Shown here: positions 16,206-26,000 of the stretch, in pieces
Numbering within the stretch: the stretch's first letter is position 1
How the letters are laid out: each line of letters opens with the position of its first letter
DNA from: CAYJAY01 sp964368445
Lineage (GTDB): Bacteria; Bacillota; Clostridia; Oscillospirales; Ruminococcaceae
Direction: 5' to 3'
Assembly (NCBI GenBank): GCA_964368445.1
Contig: CAYJAY010000003.1
Location: 55,695 to 119,694, forward strand
Length of the DNA stretch: 64,000 nt
The notes under the pieces: model-generated
Database searches by the model: none
Seen by the model: the letters and a program-made list of their open reading frames with translations, nothing else
Told to the model about the DNA's origin: nothing
Program-made: the position numbers and the translations under genes

Positions 16206-17639
16206 TTACCGAGTTTCTTCATGCGCCTCTTTTGTTGCATTAAGATATGCATACCCATAACGTTTATCTGGTTCTAAATATGCACCCTCTCCCCATTCAT
16301 TCCACGCATTTATAAATACAATTTTATCATCCAAACTATCATCATTTTTTGTATGTTCCATAATATCTTTAAGCCATGTTTTATATAAAAGAGGTGAAGA
16401 ATTTTCAAATATAATACCACTGTCATTTCTTCGTGCCGTATTATCCCATGATGGCATTACAGCTTTATAAAGTTTTGGTGTATTGTTTTTCAAGTATTTT
16501 TTGTTTTCTACTAAATCAGAATAAGAAAAAACAACACCATTAAAATTATTTTGCATCATCGGTACGTATTTTGTTATATTTTCTAAATTATTGTATATCG
16601 ATCCTGGGTGAAACTCTGACATTGCATCAAATCCTTTACTTAGCCAATCTATTTCAATATTAACTTCTTTTACTGCAATGATGTATAAATCCCCTAAGTT
16701 GTTTTCTGTGCAATAATTACGCCAAAAAAGCAATACTTGTTTTACTTTTGGAATTAAAGAAGGCCTATATATAATAAGTAATTTTTTGTTATCTATTGTT
16801 ATATATCTTTTGTCACATAAAAATCTAGCTATATCTAGTATAACATCACAATAACTTTTAAAAGATTGTGGTTGTTTTAGTAATATCTCGCTATTATTCC
16901 CATTGAATTTTTTTGTCCAATTTTCATTAGCCCAACATAAACAAAACGGAAAATCTAAACTCTCGTCTTCTAAAAAATTTTCTAAAGGTTTTTCTAATAA
17001 TCTCTCGCCATTAAACCAATAATAATAAAAAGAAAACCCATGTATCCCATACATTTTGGCTAATTCGATTTGCCTTAAAATGTTTTCTTTTAATCTTAGA
17101 TCATAAAAGCCAAGTTCACCTGGCAAACGTGGTTGATAATGACCTACATATTGTGGCACAGCTCTACAAACATTATTCCACTCGGTAACGCCTTTTCCCC
17201 ACCACATTTCATTATGCTTGTCTGGGTGAAACTGTGTTAGGTAAAAGGCAATCAATTTACAGTCATTAACGTTTCTTTCATAGGGGAAATTTATTAAGCT
17301 TTTATACTCTTCATCTATATACTCAGGTGATTTCAAAATATTTTCTATATAAATATGTGCAGTATCCTCTATAGCTAGACTAGATATAGTCCTTTTTGCT
17401 TCAATATTATTTTCTTTTAATGCTTTTTTTTTCTGTGTTATAAACAATTTGACACGTTTGTAGGTTTCTGGCAAACCATGTCTAAAAAGAAACACCATAA
17501 AAAAATGCAGTAATCGGAAGAAAGAAAAAAACTTTTTTGTTAGTTCAGCTAAAACTCTAATAGGCACAGTTATTTTCCATGAAAAAGAATTTTCAATGTC
17601 ATCCAGCTGCTTTTTCAGTTCAGCAATTGTTTGTTTCAC
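16206..17639 (-). CDS. WbsX / GH99-like protein with N-terminal coiled and hydrophobic segment
   Basis: A 477-residue protein starting at a GTG directly after the wecB stop codon (GAGATGG upstream). Residues 1-110 include a short coiled segment and a hydrophobic stretch (FFSFFRLLHFFMVFLF), likely a membrane tether. From about 125 the WbsX domain begins: LIAFYLTQFHPDKHN, WWGKGVTEWNNV, YQPRLPGELGFYDLRL, then GFSFYYYWFNGERLLEKP and CLCWANENWTKKF, ending with FINAWNEWGEGAYLEPD. This family is related to GH99 endomannosidases and found in O-antigen clusters, often fused to glycosyltransferases; its true reaction is not well known. Both the FYYYWF and W.ENW blocks are intact. It could trim or transfer glycan during assembly. 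Confidence 0.85.
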   Translation of the reverse strand: MKQTIAELKKQLDDIENSFSWKITVPIRVLAELTKKFFSFFRLLHFFMVFLFRHGLPETYKRVKLFITQKKKALKENNIEAKRTISSLAIEDTAHIYIENILKSPEYIDEEYKSLINFPYERNVNDCKLIAFYLTQFHPDKHNEMWWGKGVTEWNNVCRAVPQYVGHYQPRLPGELGFYDLRLKENILRQIELAKMYGIHGFSFYYYWFNGERLLEKPLENFLEDESLDFPFCLCWANENWTKKFNGNNSEILLKQPQSFKSYCDVILDIARFLCDKRYITIDNKKLLIIYRPSLIPKVKQVLLFWRNYCTENNLGDLYIIAVKEVNIEIDWLSKGFDAMSEFHPGSIYNNLENITKYVPMMQNNFNGVVFSYSDLVENKKYLKNNTPKLYKAVMPSWDNTARRNDSGIIFENSSPLLYKTWLKDIMEHTKNDDSLDDKIVFINAWNEWGEGAYLEPDKRYGYAYLNATKEAHEETR

Positions 17640-18791
17640 TTATACCATCTCGTTTCTGTATGACTTATTAATAGTTTCAATATACTCAATTATTCTGCCT
17701 GCAATTATTTTTGATGTTTCACCATCACCATATGGGCTTACAGCTTTCGACATGCTAAAATATTTATTTTCATTTGTCAATAATTCATATATATGTTTGT
17801 AGATGTTTTCTTTATCTACCCCAACAACTTTTACGGTTCCAGCTATCACAGCTTCAGGTCTTTCTGTCTCTGTTCTTAATACTAAAACAGGTACTCCAAA
17901 GTAAGGAGCTTCTTCCTGTAGCCCTCCGGAATCTGTTAAAACTAAATAACTATTTTTTATTAAATTATGCATGTCTTGAACACAAACTGGCTCTAACAAA
18001 TGCACTCGGCTAACATCATCTAAAACCGATTTTATTGATCTTTGTGTTTTAGGGTTAGGGTGCATTAAGCAAATAATTTCTATATCTTTGATTTTATTTG
18101 CAATTTCTTTTACTGCATTACAAATATTTTTTATAGGTTCTCCAAGATTTTCTCTTCTATGTGCTGTTAAAACAATTAATCTTTTATTAGATTTTATTAA
18201 AATATTATTAAGCTCTTTTGATTGAAAAGTATAATCTTTTTTTATTGTAGTCTTAAACGAATCTATTACACTATTTCCGGTTATAAAAACATTTTCTTTT
18301 ATATTTTCATTAAACAAATTTTGCTTATTTAATGTAGTAGGGGCAAAGTGAATTTCTGCTATTCTTGCTGTAAGTACCCTATTCATTTCCTCTGGAAACG
18401 GAGAATACTTATTAAAAGTTCTAAGACCTGCTTCAACATGTCCAACGGGTATTTGTTTGTAAAAAGCAGCAAGTGCCGCACTAAAAGATGTACTTGTATC
18501 CCCGTGAACTAAAACAATATCTGGAGCAACTAAATCTAAAATATCTTGCATTTTTTGTAGTATATCTGTAGATATTGTAGTTAGTGTTTGATTGTCGCGC
18601 ATTATATTTAAAGAGTAATCTGCTTTTACATTAAAAACATTAAAAACTTGCTCAAGAAGCTCTTTGTGTTGCCCTGTACTGCAAACCACACTATCAAATT
18701 CATCACGCTTTTCTAACTCTAAAATTATCGGACACATTTTAACTGCTTCAGGTCTTGTGCCTATCACACTTAAAACTTTTATTTTTTTCAT
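17640..18791 (-). CDS. wecB: UDP-N-acetylglucosamine 2-epimerase (non-hydrolysing)
   Basis: A 383-residue enzyme that converts UDP-GlcNAc to UDP-ManNAc, a donor for teichoic-acid linkage units, capsules and O-antigens. The sequence shows VIGTRPEAVKMCPI at the N-terminus, VHGDTSTS, GHVEAGLRTF, LTAHRRENLG, and DSGGLQEEAPYFGVPVLVLR with the catalytic and UDP-binding residues. Length matches the family. TTTGGAG lies five bases upstream of the ATG. It is the second gene after the promoter at 19925-19953. No ManNAc dehydrogenase (WecC) gene is in the window, so the product may be used as ManNAc itself. Confidence 0.96.
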   Translation of the reverse strand: MKKIKVLSVIGTRPEAVKMCPIILELEKRDEFDSVVCSTGQHKELLEQVFNVFNVKADYSLNIMRDNQTLTTISTDILQKMQDILDLVAPDIVLVHGDTSTSFSAALAAFYKQIPVGHVEAGLRTFNKYSPFPEEMNRVLTARIAEIHFAPTTLNKQNLFNENIKENVFITGNSVIDSFKTTIKKDYTFQSKELNNILIKSNKRLIVLTAHRRENLGEPIKNICNAVKEIANKIKDIEIICLMHPNPKTQRSIKSVLDDVSRVHLLEPVCVQDMHNLIKNSYLVLTDSGGLQEEAPYFGVPVLVLRTETERPEAVIAGTVKVVGVDKENIYKHIYELLTNENKYFSMSKAVSPYGDGETSKIIAGRIIEYIETINKSYRNEMV

Positions 18792-18805
18792 ATTTACTCC
18801 AAATA

Positions 18806-19876
18806 TTAACTAACTATATACTTTTCAATATGTTTAAGTGTTTCAGTTTCTTCTTCAATAACTATTTTCTTTAACTTCTCACAACTATTACTAAATTCAA
18901 TATTATTAAAATTCTCTATATACTCATCAATTATGTCTTTTATATTATCTGTTTCCAAATCTACACTTTTGCCCAAATTATATTCATTTACCACTTCTGC
19001 CAAGTATGTGTTGCTAGAAACAATTATTGGTTTTTTGTATATTAAACAATCATATAATTTATTAGGCAACGCAAGCTTTACTTCAGAACTTCTATCCCCA
19101 TAAACAGAATTAATTATATCTATATCTTTATAAATTTCCGGTTTCTGCTCATTGTAAAATTCCGGTTTAAATTCGACATTTTTAATATCATTTTTTATAC
19201 AAAACTTCACAAGAGTATTTCCGTGGTGTTGCTTCCCTATAAAAGAAAATTTATATTTCTTTGAATTTGCAAATTGCTCTATTAACCTTTTGTTAATCTC
19301 ATAATATCTTACTGACCCAACAAAACCTATATTGATACTCATTTTTTCTGTTAGGTCACTAGCTTTCAATACACAATTGTCAATATTTGATATATTGTGT
19401 GTGACATGCACTTTACCATTTAATTTAATTTTAAATAGACCAAAAAAAGCGTTTGACGAAAAAGTGGTGATATTTGAATTATCTATAAGTTTTTCAACCA
19501 TAAACCTATACACGGGAATTTTTTCATACGTGCTGTCTCTATAATCAAACAAAAAGTTACCCTTATATTTTTTTAAAATGATATCATATAATAATATACC
19601 TGGAATTGTGGTTACAACTATTAATTTATCATAATTTCCAGCCTTTAATTGTCTTAAAACAAATCTTCTCCATTTAAGGAAAGGTATTATTTTAAGTATT
19701 TTGTGTTTATAGTTTTTCGCTTTAAAAACCAACCAATTTTCTTTTGGTTGGCTAATTGTATTTCTTCTATCCCACAGAATTATATCGTACTGAATACTAT
19801 TTTTATTCATGATTTCTTCATATTTTTGTATGTATGGAATTCCTATGTACTCCTCATGAGATATGATTAATAATTT
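18806..19876 (-). CDS. Family 4 glycosyltransferase
   Basis: A GT-B fold enzyme of about 357 residues. The TTG at 19879 is used as start because AGGAGAGG lies just upstream; the protein begins MKLLIISHEEYIGIPYIQKY, the N-terminal strand and loop of GT4. VVTTIPGILLYDIIL, FLFDYRDS, NIGFVGSVRYYEIN (start of the C-terminal Rossmann domain) and LPNKLYDCLIYKKPIIVSSNTYLAEVV (donor-binding region) follow in order. Glu in the second half of the EX7E motif is not clear, so the enzyme is divergent. It is the first gene of the long glycan operon, directly downstream of a strong sigma-A promoter. The coordinate range given ends three bases short of the TTG (19877-19879), which is the initiator. Confidence 0.85.
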   Translation of the reverse strand, partial: KLLIISHEEYIGIPYIQKYEEIMNKNSIQYDIILWDRRNTISQPKENWLVFKAKNYKHKILKIIPFLKWRRFVLRQLKAGNYDKLIVVTTIPGILLYDIILKKYKGNFLFDYRDSTYEKIPVYRFMVEKLIDNSNITTFSSNAFFGLFKIKLNGKVHVTHNISNIDNCVLKASDLTEKMSINIGFVGSVRYYEINKRLIEQFANSKKYKFSFIGKQHHGNTLVKFCIKNDIKNVEFKPEFYNEQKPEIYKDIDIINSVYGDRSSEVKLALPNKLYDCLIYKKPIIVSSNTYLAEVVNEYNLGKSVDLETDNIKDIIDEYIENFNNIEFSNSCEKLKKIVIEEETETLKHIEKYIVS

Positions 19877-19924
19877 CAACTATCCTCTCCTAATAATTTG
19901 TGTTTCAAAGTGTTTAATTAATAA

Positions 19925-19953
19925 ATTATACCACATTTTATTACTCATTGCAA
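19925..19953 (-). promoter_or_regulatory. Sigma-A promoter of the glycan operon
   Basis: On the minus strand TTGCAA (19948-19953) is followed after exactly 17 bases by TATAAT (19925-19930), with TG one base further upstream. It reads into the GT4 gene, whose start is about 45 bases away, and can serve the run of closely packed genes down to at least 16206 and perhaps further. It is the best promoter in the glycan locus. Confidence 0.8.
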
Positions 19954-20038
19954 TATTAGACGATTGTTCAAATCTGGTGTTTGCATCATTGCACGGCCCA
20001 GTATATTTATAACTGCATTTAACCTAAGCTCTTTTAAA

Positions 20039-20080
20039 CAAAGAGCTTAACCAACGCTGAGAAGATGGTTAAGCTCTTTG
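20039..20080 (-). terminator. Terminator-like hairpin after the giant surface protein gene
   Basis: A perfect 15-bp inverted repeat (CAAAGAGCTTAACCA and its complement) with a 12-base loop lies nine bases after the stop codon at 20089. The T-run on the minus strand is short (TTTAAAAG), so it may be an imperfect terminator or an RNA-stabilising stem. It separates the giant gene from the glycan operon promoter. Confidence 0.7.
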
Positions 20081-20088
20081 AAACTAGT

Positions 20089-23000
20089 TTATAATTTTAT
20101 CCACGTTGCCGTTCCAAGATTCCATGCATATGCAATGGATCCTCCAATTTGAATGTTCGAATATTGGTCAACACCTTTTACTCGAGTGAAATGTACTGCT
20201 GGATCAAAGTCTGTCCAAGCAGATGACACTTCATCCCAAATTTGAATATCTGACAACGCAGTTATTGAAATGTAATCGTCTATTATAAGCTCTGTTCCAG
20301 AAACCGGTGTAATATAAACCGTACCAGATTGATAACTTACGTCGGCTATGGGGTTAATTGTAAAGTTTGCCAAAACCGCATTTTCACTTGCTAGGAAAAT
20401 ATGTGTAGCATTTGCCGAAGAGTTGGTTGCAGAAGAAATTACAGATGGAATATTATATACAGTTGATCTCCATGTAGTTGTCGGCGTTGAACTCTTATCA
20501 CCAACAATTTCACTCCACACATACCAACCAGTTGCAAGTGATCCTGATTGTTTTGCATATGTAGATCTTAATTTTAAACTTGAAGTTGCATCAACACCAA
20601 TAACATCCCCATCAAGTAATGTTCCGGTAATATCTAATACTGTATCTTTTGGTATTGTAAGAATTGTGTTTCTCTGTACAACCAAAGTTCCTTGAACCGA
20701 AAGATTGCCCATTAGCTCAACCGGAGTACCCGTTGATCCTCCTTGTACAACTACAGTTTCTCCAAGCGGAATCAAAGAGCCAAGTTCATCAACAGTTCTC
20801 AGCCAAGCCCAACCATTAGAATAGCCAGCGTATACTCCACCAACCGCAAGTCCCGGATATGTGCCTCCTGTTGGTTCTACCGGTGCAGTAACCTTTGTTT
20901 CATCTCCGGAAAGATCAAGTATTGAACTTGAATCAGCGCCCCTTATACTTGCGCCCGTTTCAAGCGTAATCGAGCCGTTACCCGGCACTCCAGCTGTTAC
21001 AACTGGTGTTGCGTCAATTGTAAGTGTGACACCTGAATCTAATATAACTATTTTTCCGGCTGCAATTGTTACAGCTGCATTAATTGTATCACTAGTTCTT
21101 ACATAAGTAGTATCAGATGTAGGAGCGAAATATATATCATCATCAGCCGTTGCAGCTATTACCTCCGCCCAACTTGTGACAATTTTCATCCATTTCGCAG
21201 TGTCTCCACTACCAACCCAAACATAAGACCCAACCGATTTACCATAACCAATATCGGTATCAGCCGTAGTTCTGTTTACTGTCAATCTGGAACTTGAAGA
21301 CTGTCCTACAATTTTGCCTTCCGTTCCTTTTTCGGTAGTTACAATTAAATCATTGGCAACATCTTGTCCTTTTATAAACAATGTCGATGTATTTGGTACA
21401 GTTATTATTATTCCGTCAGGTAGATAAAATTTATTAGTAATAGTAGTACCATTTACTATTGAGAAACTTTCTGAAGCTATAACCTCTCTACCTGCGTTAA
21501 AGTTATTTCTAAGCTCTGTTGCCGATGTGGCAGAAGGTGTCCACTCAGCCGGTGACTTCAGCTTGTTCCAAGCGTATGCTACAGCAGAGTCCATGCTTTT
21601 CGTATCACCATGGCTATTTTGTTTCACTTCCGCTCCGGATTGAATGGATAACTTCGATTTGTGTGAAAGTCCTACAATTGAGTTATAGCCAGCAGCAGTT
21701 GTGTCACGACCAATTATCGAACCGCCACTTGCAACTGTTAGCGTCACATTTTCATTGACTGTCATTTGTACTGATCCGCCAACATATAACTTATAGCCAC
21801 TTTTCACTGTAACATTCGAAGTTACGCTAAACTTTTTAGTTGCTTTTGATATTTTAACCGTAGTGTTATTCATTGCATTTTCTAAGGATTTTTGGTCATA
21901 TACATTGTTGACCCAAATCTTATCCACAGCATCCCAAATATATTCACCTTCGCCATAAGTAATCCCACCAAGAACAACCGATTTTCCTCTTGCAACCTCC
22001 ATTTGCGCACTCGCGTCTTCGCCAATTATATTAGCATCGGTTTCAAGCGTCACATCGCCGTTAATAAATAATGTGTACGTTGAGCCCACAACAAGGTCGC
22101 TACTAGCCGCTATGACCAAAGTTCTTCCTGCAAGAATTGTTAAGTCTCCTGTGGTGGTTCTGTCATCAATTGCAGTAGCAGTCGTGTCCATGTCAGGCGT
22201 AAAGTAAACCGTTTCTGCGCTGCCTGCGAAAGCTGCTCCGATACCGGCGGCCGGTGATGTATCTAAATCTTTACCGGCTGTGTTTGTTTCCGACGCCCAT
22301 TTGTTTACCGCCCAGATATAATCAGCTTCGTTTGCTGTCGGTCCCGTAATCGAGCCAAAACTTGAGCCATCATGTATAGACGCATGTGAATTTCTGTCCA
22401 CACCGATAAGTGTTCCGTATCCTGTTTGGTTTGCCATAACCAATCCGTCGTCTTGAACTACAAACGTGTGTCCGCTCGGAACGGTTATGTTTGCTCCGGT
22501 TGACACTTGAAGGGAATTTTTATCATCGACTAGATATGGTATTTCCGCAAGTGTGCTTTCCGCATCAACAGACATCTTACCGCTTGCTAAAATATAGGTG
22601 TATCCCGTGTTGTTGTCGCCTTTTCTGTTAAGTCTTGTGGTTGTTATGTCGCGGTCGAACGACAGGTATCCTTTGTCTCCAATGACTTCCGTCGCTGAAA
22701 TTGTATTCGGAGTTGTTGTATTATCAGTGGCAGAACCCTTTCTCGTAAGCGTTGACCCGGGTGCGAACGAAAGAATTCCGTTTCCGTATAGCGAGTTGTA
22801 ATCATAAGTCTCTTCCACTTCGCCCAACACAGTTATAGTCACTCCGGAAACTATCTCAAATTCGCTCGCTCCAGTACCTCCGATAAGCTTGCTACCGACC
22901 GGCAAGGTGTAGTTTGCGTTTGCGGTTGCATAGCCGTCCGTTTCAACGCCTATGATAAACGTTCCGTTTGAAGAATTTTTTTGCACCGTGACGTCGCCAA

Positions 23001-26000
23001 AGAATATTCCGTCGATAGTTCCGCGAACCGAAGTTCCGCCCACCGTCTCGGTCGTCATGATAATCGGTTTTGTTCCTTCTACCTTACCGGTGGTAAGTGT
23101 GTTAATTCGGCCTGTTCCGCCGAACGAAGTTCCTCCAACATTTAATGTACCGCTGTTCGCTATCGTTCCGATAACATTTATTTGTGCCGTGCCCGAAGTT
23201 CTAAATGTCGAACTTGAATCGACGGTCAGCGTCATTCCCGAAGGAACTGTCAAATTCTTGTCACTTATATGAATAGAACCCGAAACCGAGAAGCTGTTAG
23301 CCATCGATATGTTGTTAATCGACATCGAAAGCGCTTCGTTAAGCGTTTGTTCACTTGTAACTAGGAACGTAAATACGTTGTTAGGGTCGTTAACTTTAGT
23401 CGTGCATTTTACATAAGTTATAGTTCCAAGCATGTTGTTGGGGGTTAGTGCCGCCGGGGTTGTGGTTTCATAAGAATTTATTGCATGTATAGCTGTAGTA
23501 CAATCATTAAATGTACTTGTAGTAATTAATAAATCTTTAAGCGTTATTTGGTTATTTGACTTGTTTGAAGCAACTTCGGGAGTTACAATTCGAACACCTG
23601 TCTCAAAGCCAGTGAACGTGCTACCACTTACCTCGATTTCACCTATGTATGCACCTTGTTGTCCACCAATTCGAATACCGGTTGTTCCTGTAGCAGTGCT
23701 TGCGCTGAATATATTGTCTGTTAACTCTACACCCGAAATGTAAAGATCGGATCCACTTGAATTTTTAAGTCCTTGATAATTCAACCAAATTGCACGTTGA
23801 TCTATCTGGTCGAAGCTACTTCCTGTAATAACAGAATTCGAGAGCTTATTTGCATAAATTCCTGTGCCATTAAATTCACAGTTGGTAACTTCAAGGCCTG
23901 TAACGTTATCTGTTCCTGCATCCGATTTTTCAAATCTTAAAGCGTCGGATATAAACCCGGTAAATTCGCAACCTTCAAAACTCAAATCTGTCGAAGAGAT
24001 ATTATCTTCAACCAAAACAGCTTCGCTTGCATTAGCAGTAGCTTCAAATTTTATTCCACCAAAGGTTATATTAGAAGCTTTTGCGGTTTGTTTGCTTATT
24101 TCGTCAGCTGTTGTAGCTGTCGTTGCACTAATAATTGGGGCTGTTGCAGTTACTTCAATTGTTGTATTGCCAATTCCACCACCTGTGAAAGTGATGTTTT
24201 TGCTTGCATATACCTCGTTTGATACACGATAGGACAAATCCCAGTTGCCGGGAGTTTCAAAAATTTTATTCACCCCAACAAGTAGAATTGCGCAGTTGGG
24301 AGATATGCCATTGTTTGATCCATTTACAGCATGCCAAGCGCCACCCGGGTATTGTATAACTAATGAATTAAGCGCATCAGAAGTTTTGACTCCAAAAGTA
24401 CCTGTCATTGTTCCAAGATTGGTAAACCAACTTGTTCCGCTTGTATCATCATCATCCCCAAAACCAAACGTCGTAGTTCCGTTGTTGTTGAATGTTCCTT
24501 CGGAATAGCTTATACCACCATCAACCTTTGAAGGCTCGATAGCTACTTTTCCGTCCACCTCGAATACAATACCGCTATTAACCGTAAGTGTTGCGCCCGC
24601 TGCAACTATTAATTCATCGTTCGAATTCATCTTAAAGTTAGCAACTATGTTTGCGCTTCCGTTTTCGGGGATTGTAATTTTGTATCCACCAGTTAGGGTT
24701 TTTTGTAGTTTAACATCACCGGTTATCGCGCCAAGTACATTTGTTGCGCCATTAAGCTCGATAGAACCATTTCCGGCGAGTTCGCTATCTACATATTCTA
24801 TATATTTTCCGTCGCCATATGCGCGGCCGTCCACCCACAAAGCACCCTTGTTGTGGAGCGCGCCGTCAAGTTTAAGGGTGTATCCCGGAGGGGTTGTGCC
24901 TTCTCTTATCCAAAGCAACGAATCTTGTTCGATCGTAAGTTCTTGAGCCGAGCTAATGTTAAGGTCTTGGTTCATCTCGACATTTCCAAAAATCTTGTAA
25001 TCAAAATTGTTGTAATCTGTTCCTGAAATCGCAACCGCGCCGGGGACAAGATCGAACGGATAAGTTTTTCCAGCTGGATCGCTTGCATCTCCAAAATCTT
25101 TTGTATCTCCAAGGAAAAACTGACCTGTTGCACCTGCGCTTGAAATAAACGGAACAGTTCCTCCATTAACATCTTTAAAGAAAATCTCTGCATTTGTTGC
25201 AGCTCCGGTTGGCTTTCTCGTTATCAAGTCTCCAAGACTTGCAATGCTTGCACGGTTTGCATCAATTCTTCCCTCGTTTATAAATTGGCTTCCACTTCCG
25301 ACTGTCAGTTTTGCGCCCTCGGAAATATTCCACAAATTCCCTGCAGAAAGGGTGACTTGCGAGCCATTTTGTGCAAGGACGAAGCTGTCCTCAGAAGCTA
25401 GCACTGACAAATCTTTTTCAGCTATAGTGCCTCCGCCAAACGTCGTTATTTTCGTGTCCATTACAGCGCTACCAGTCAACATGTTTGTATATCCGTCAAC
25501 TAATGTGCCGGTCATTGTTATGTTCGAACCATCAGTTATTAGTAAATATGGGTTATCGGATACTTCCGATGAAGCATAATAATAATAACTGTGAGGTATT
25601 GTAGAGTCATGGTCAAATGCATCAGCACAAAGCGCAACTTTACCAGTTACAACCAAGCTACCCTCTGCCAAAAGTGCATTTTCATTCATGCGGATTTCGC
25701 CGTACACCGTTACGTGGCGCAATGGATCAATTGTAAGAGTGTTTCCACATTCAAGTATCAAAACTCTGTCTTCCGGTATAAATAGAGTTCTTGTTATATG
25801 TAGGTCGCTGTCTATCTTAATCTCTCGTTTGCCAGCAAGATTTTTAAGCTCGTCATATATCTCGACCTCGGTCGTTAGATATTCGCTTTCAAGGTCATAT
25901 TTAAGATTGATTTCATGGTCAAACGTCTCGGTTCCCTCAAGAGTTTTCGCCATCTTAATTTGAACGACGTGTGTTCCAAGATAGGTCGTGTCGCTTATCG

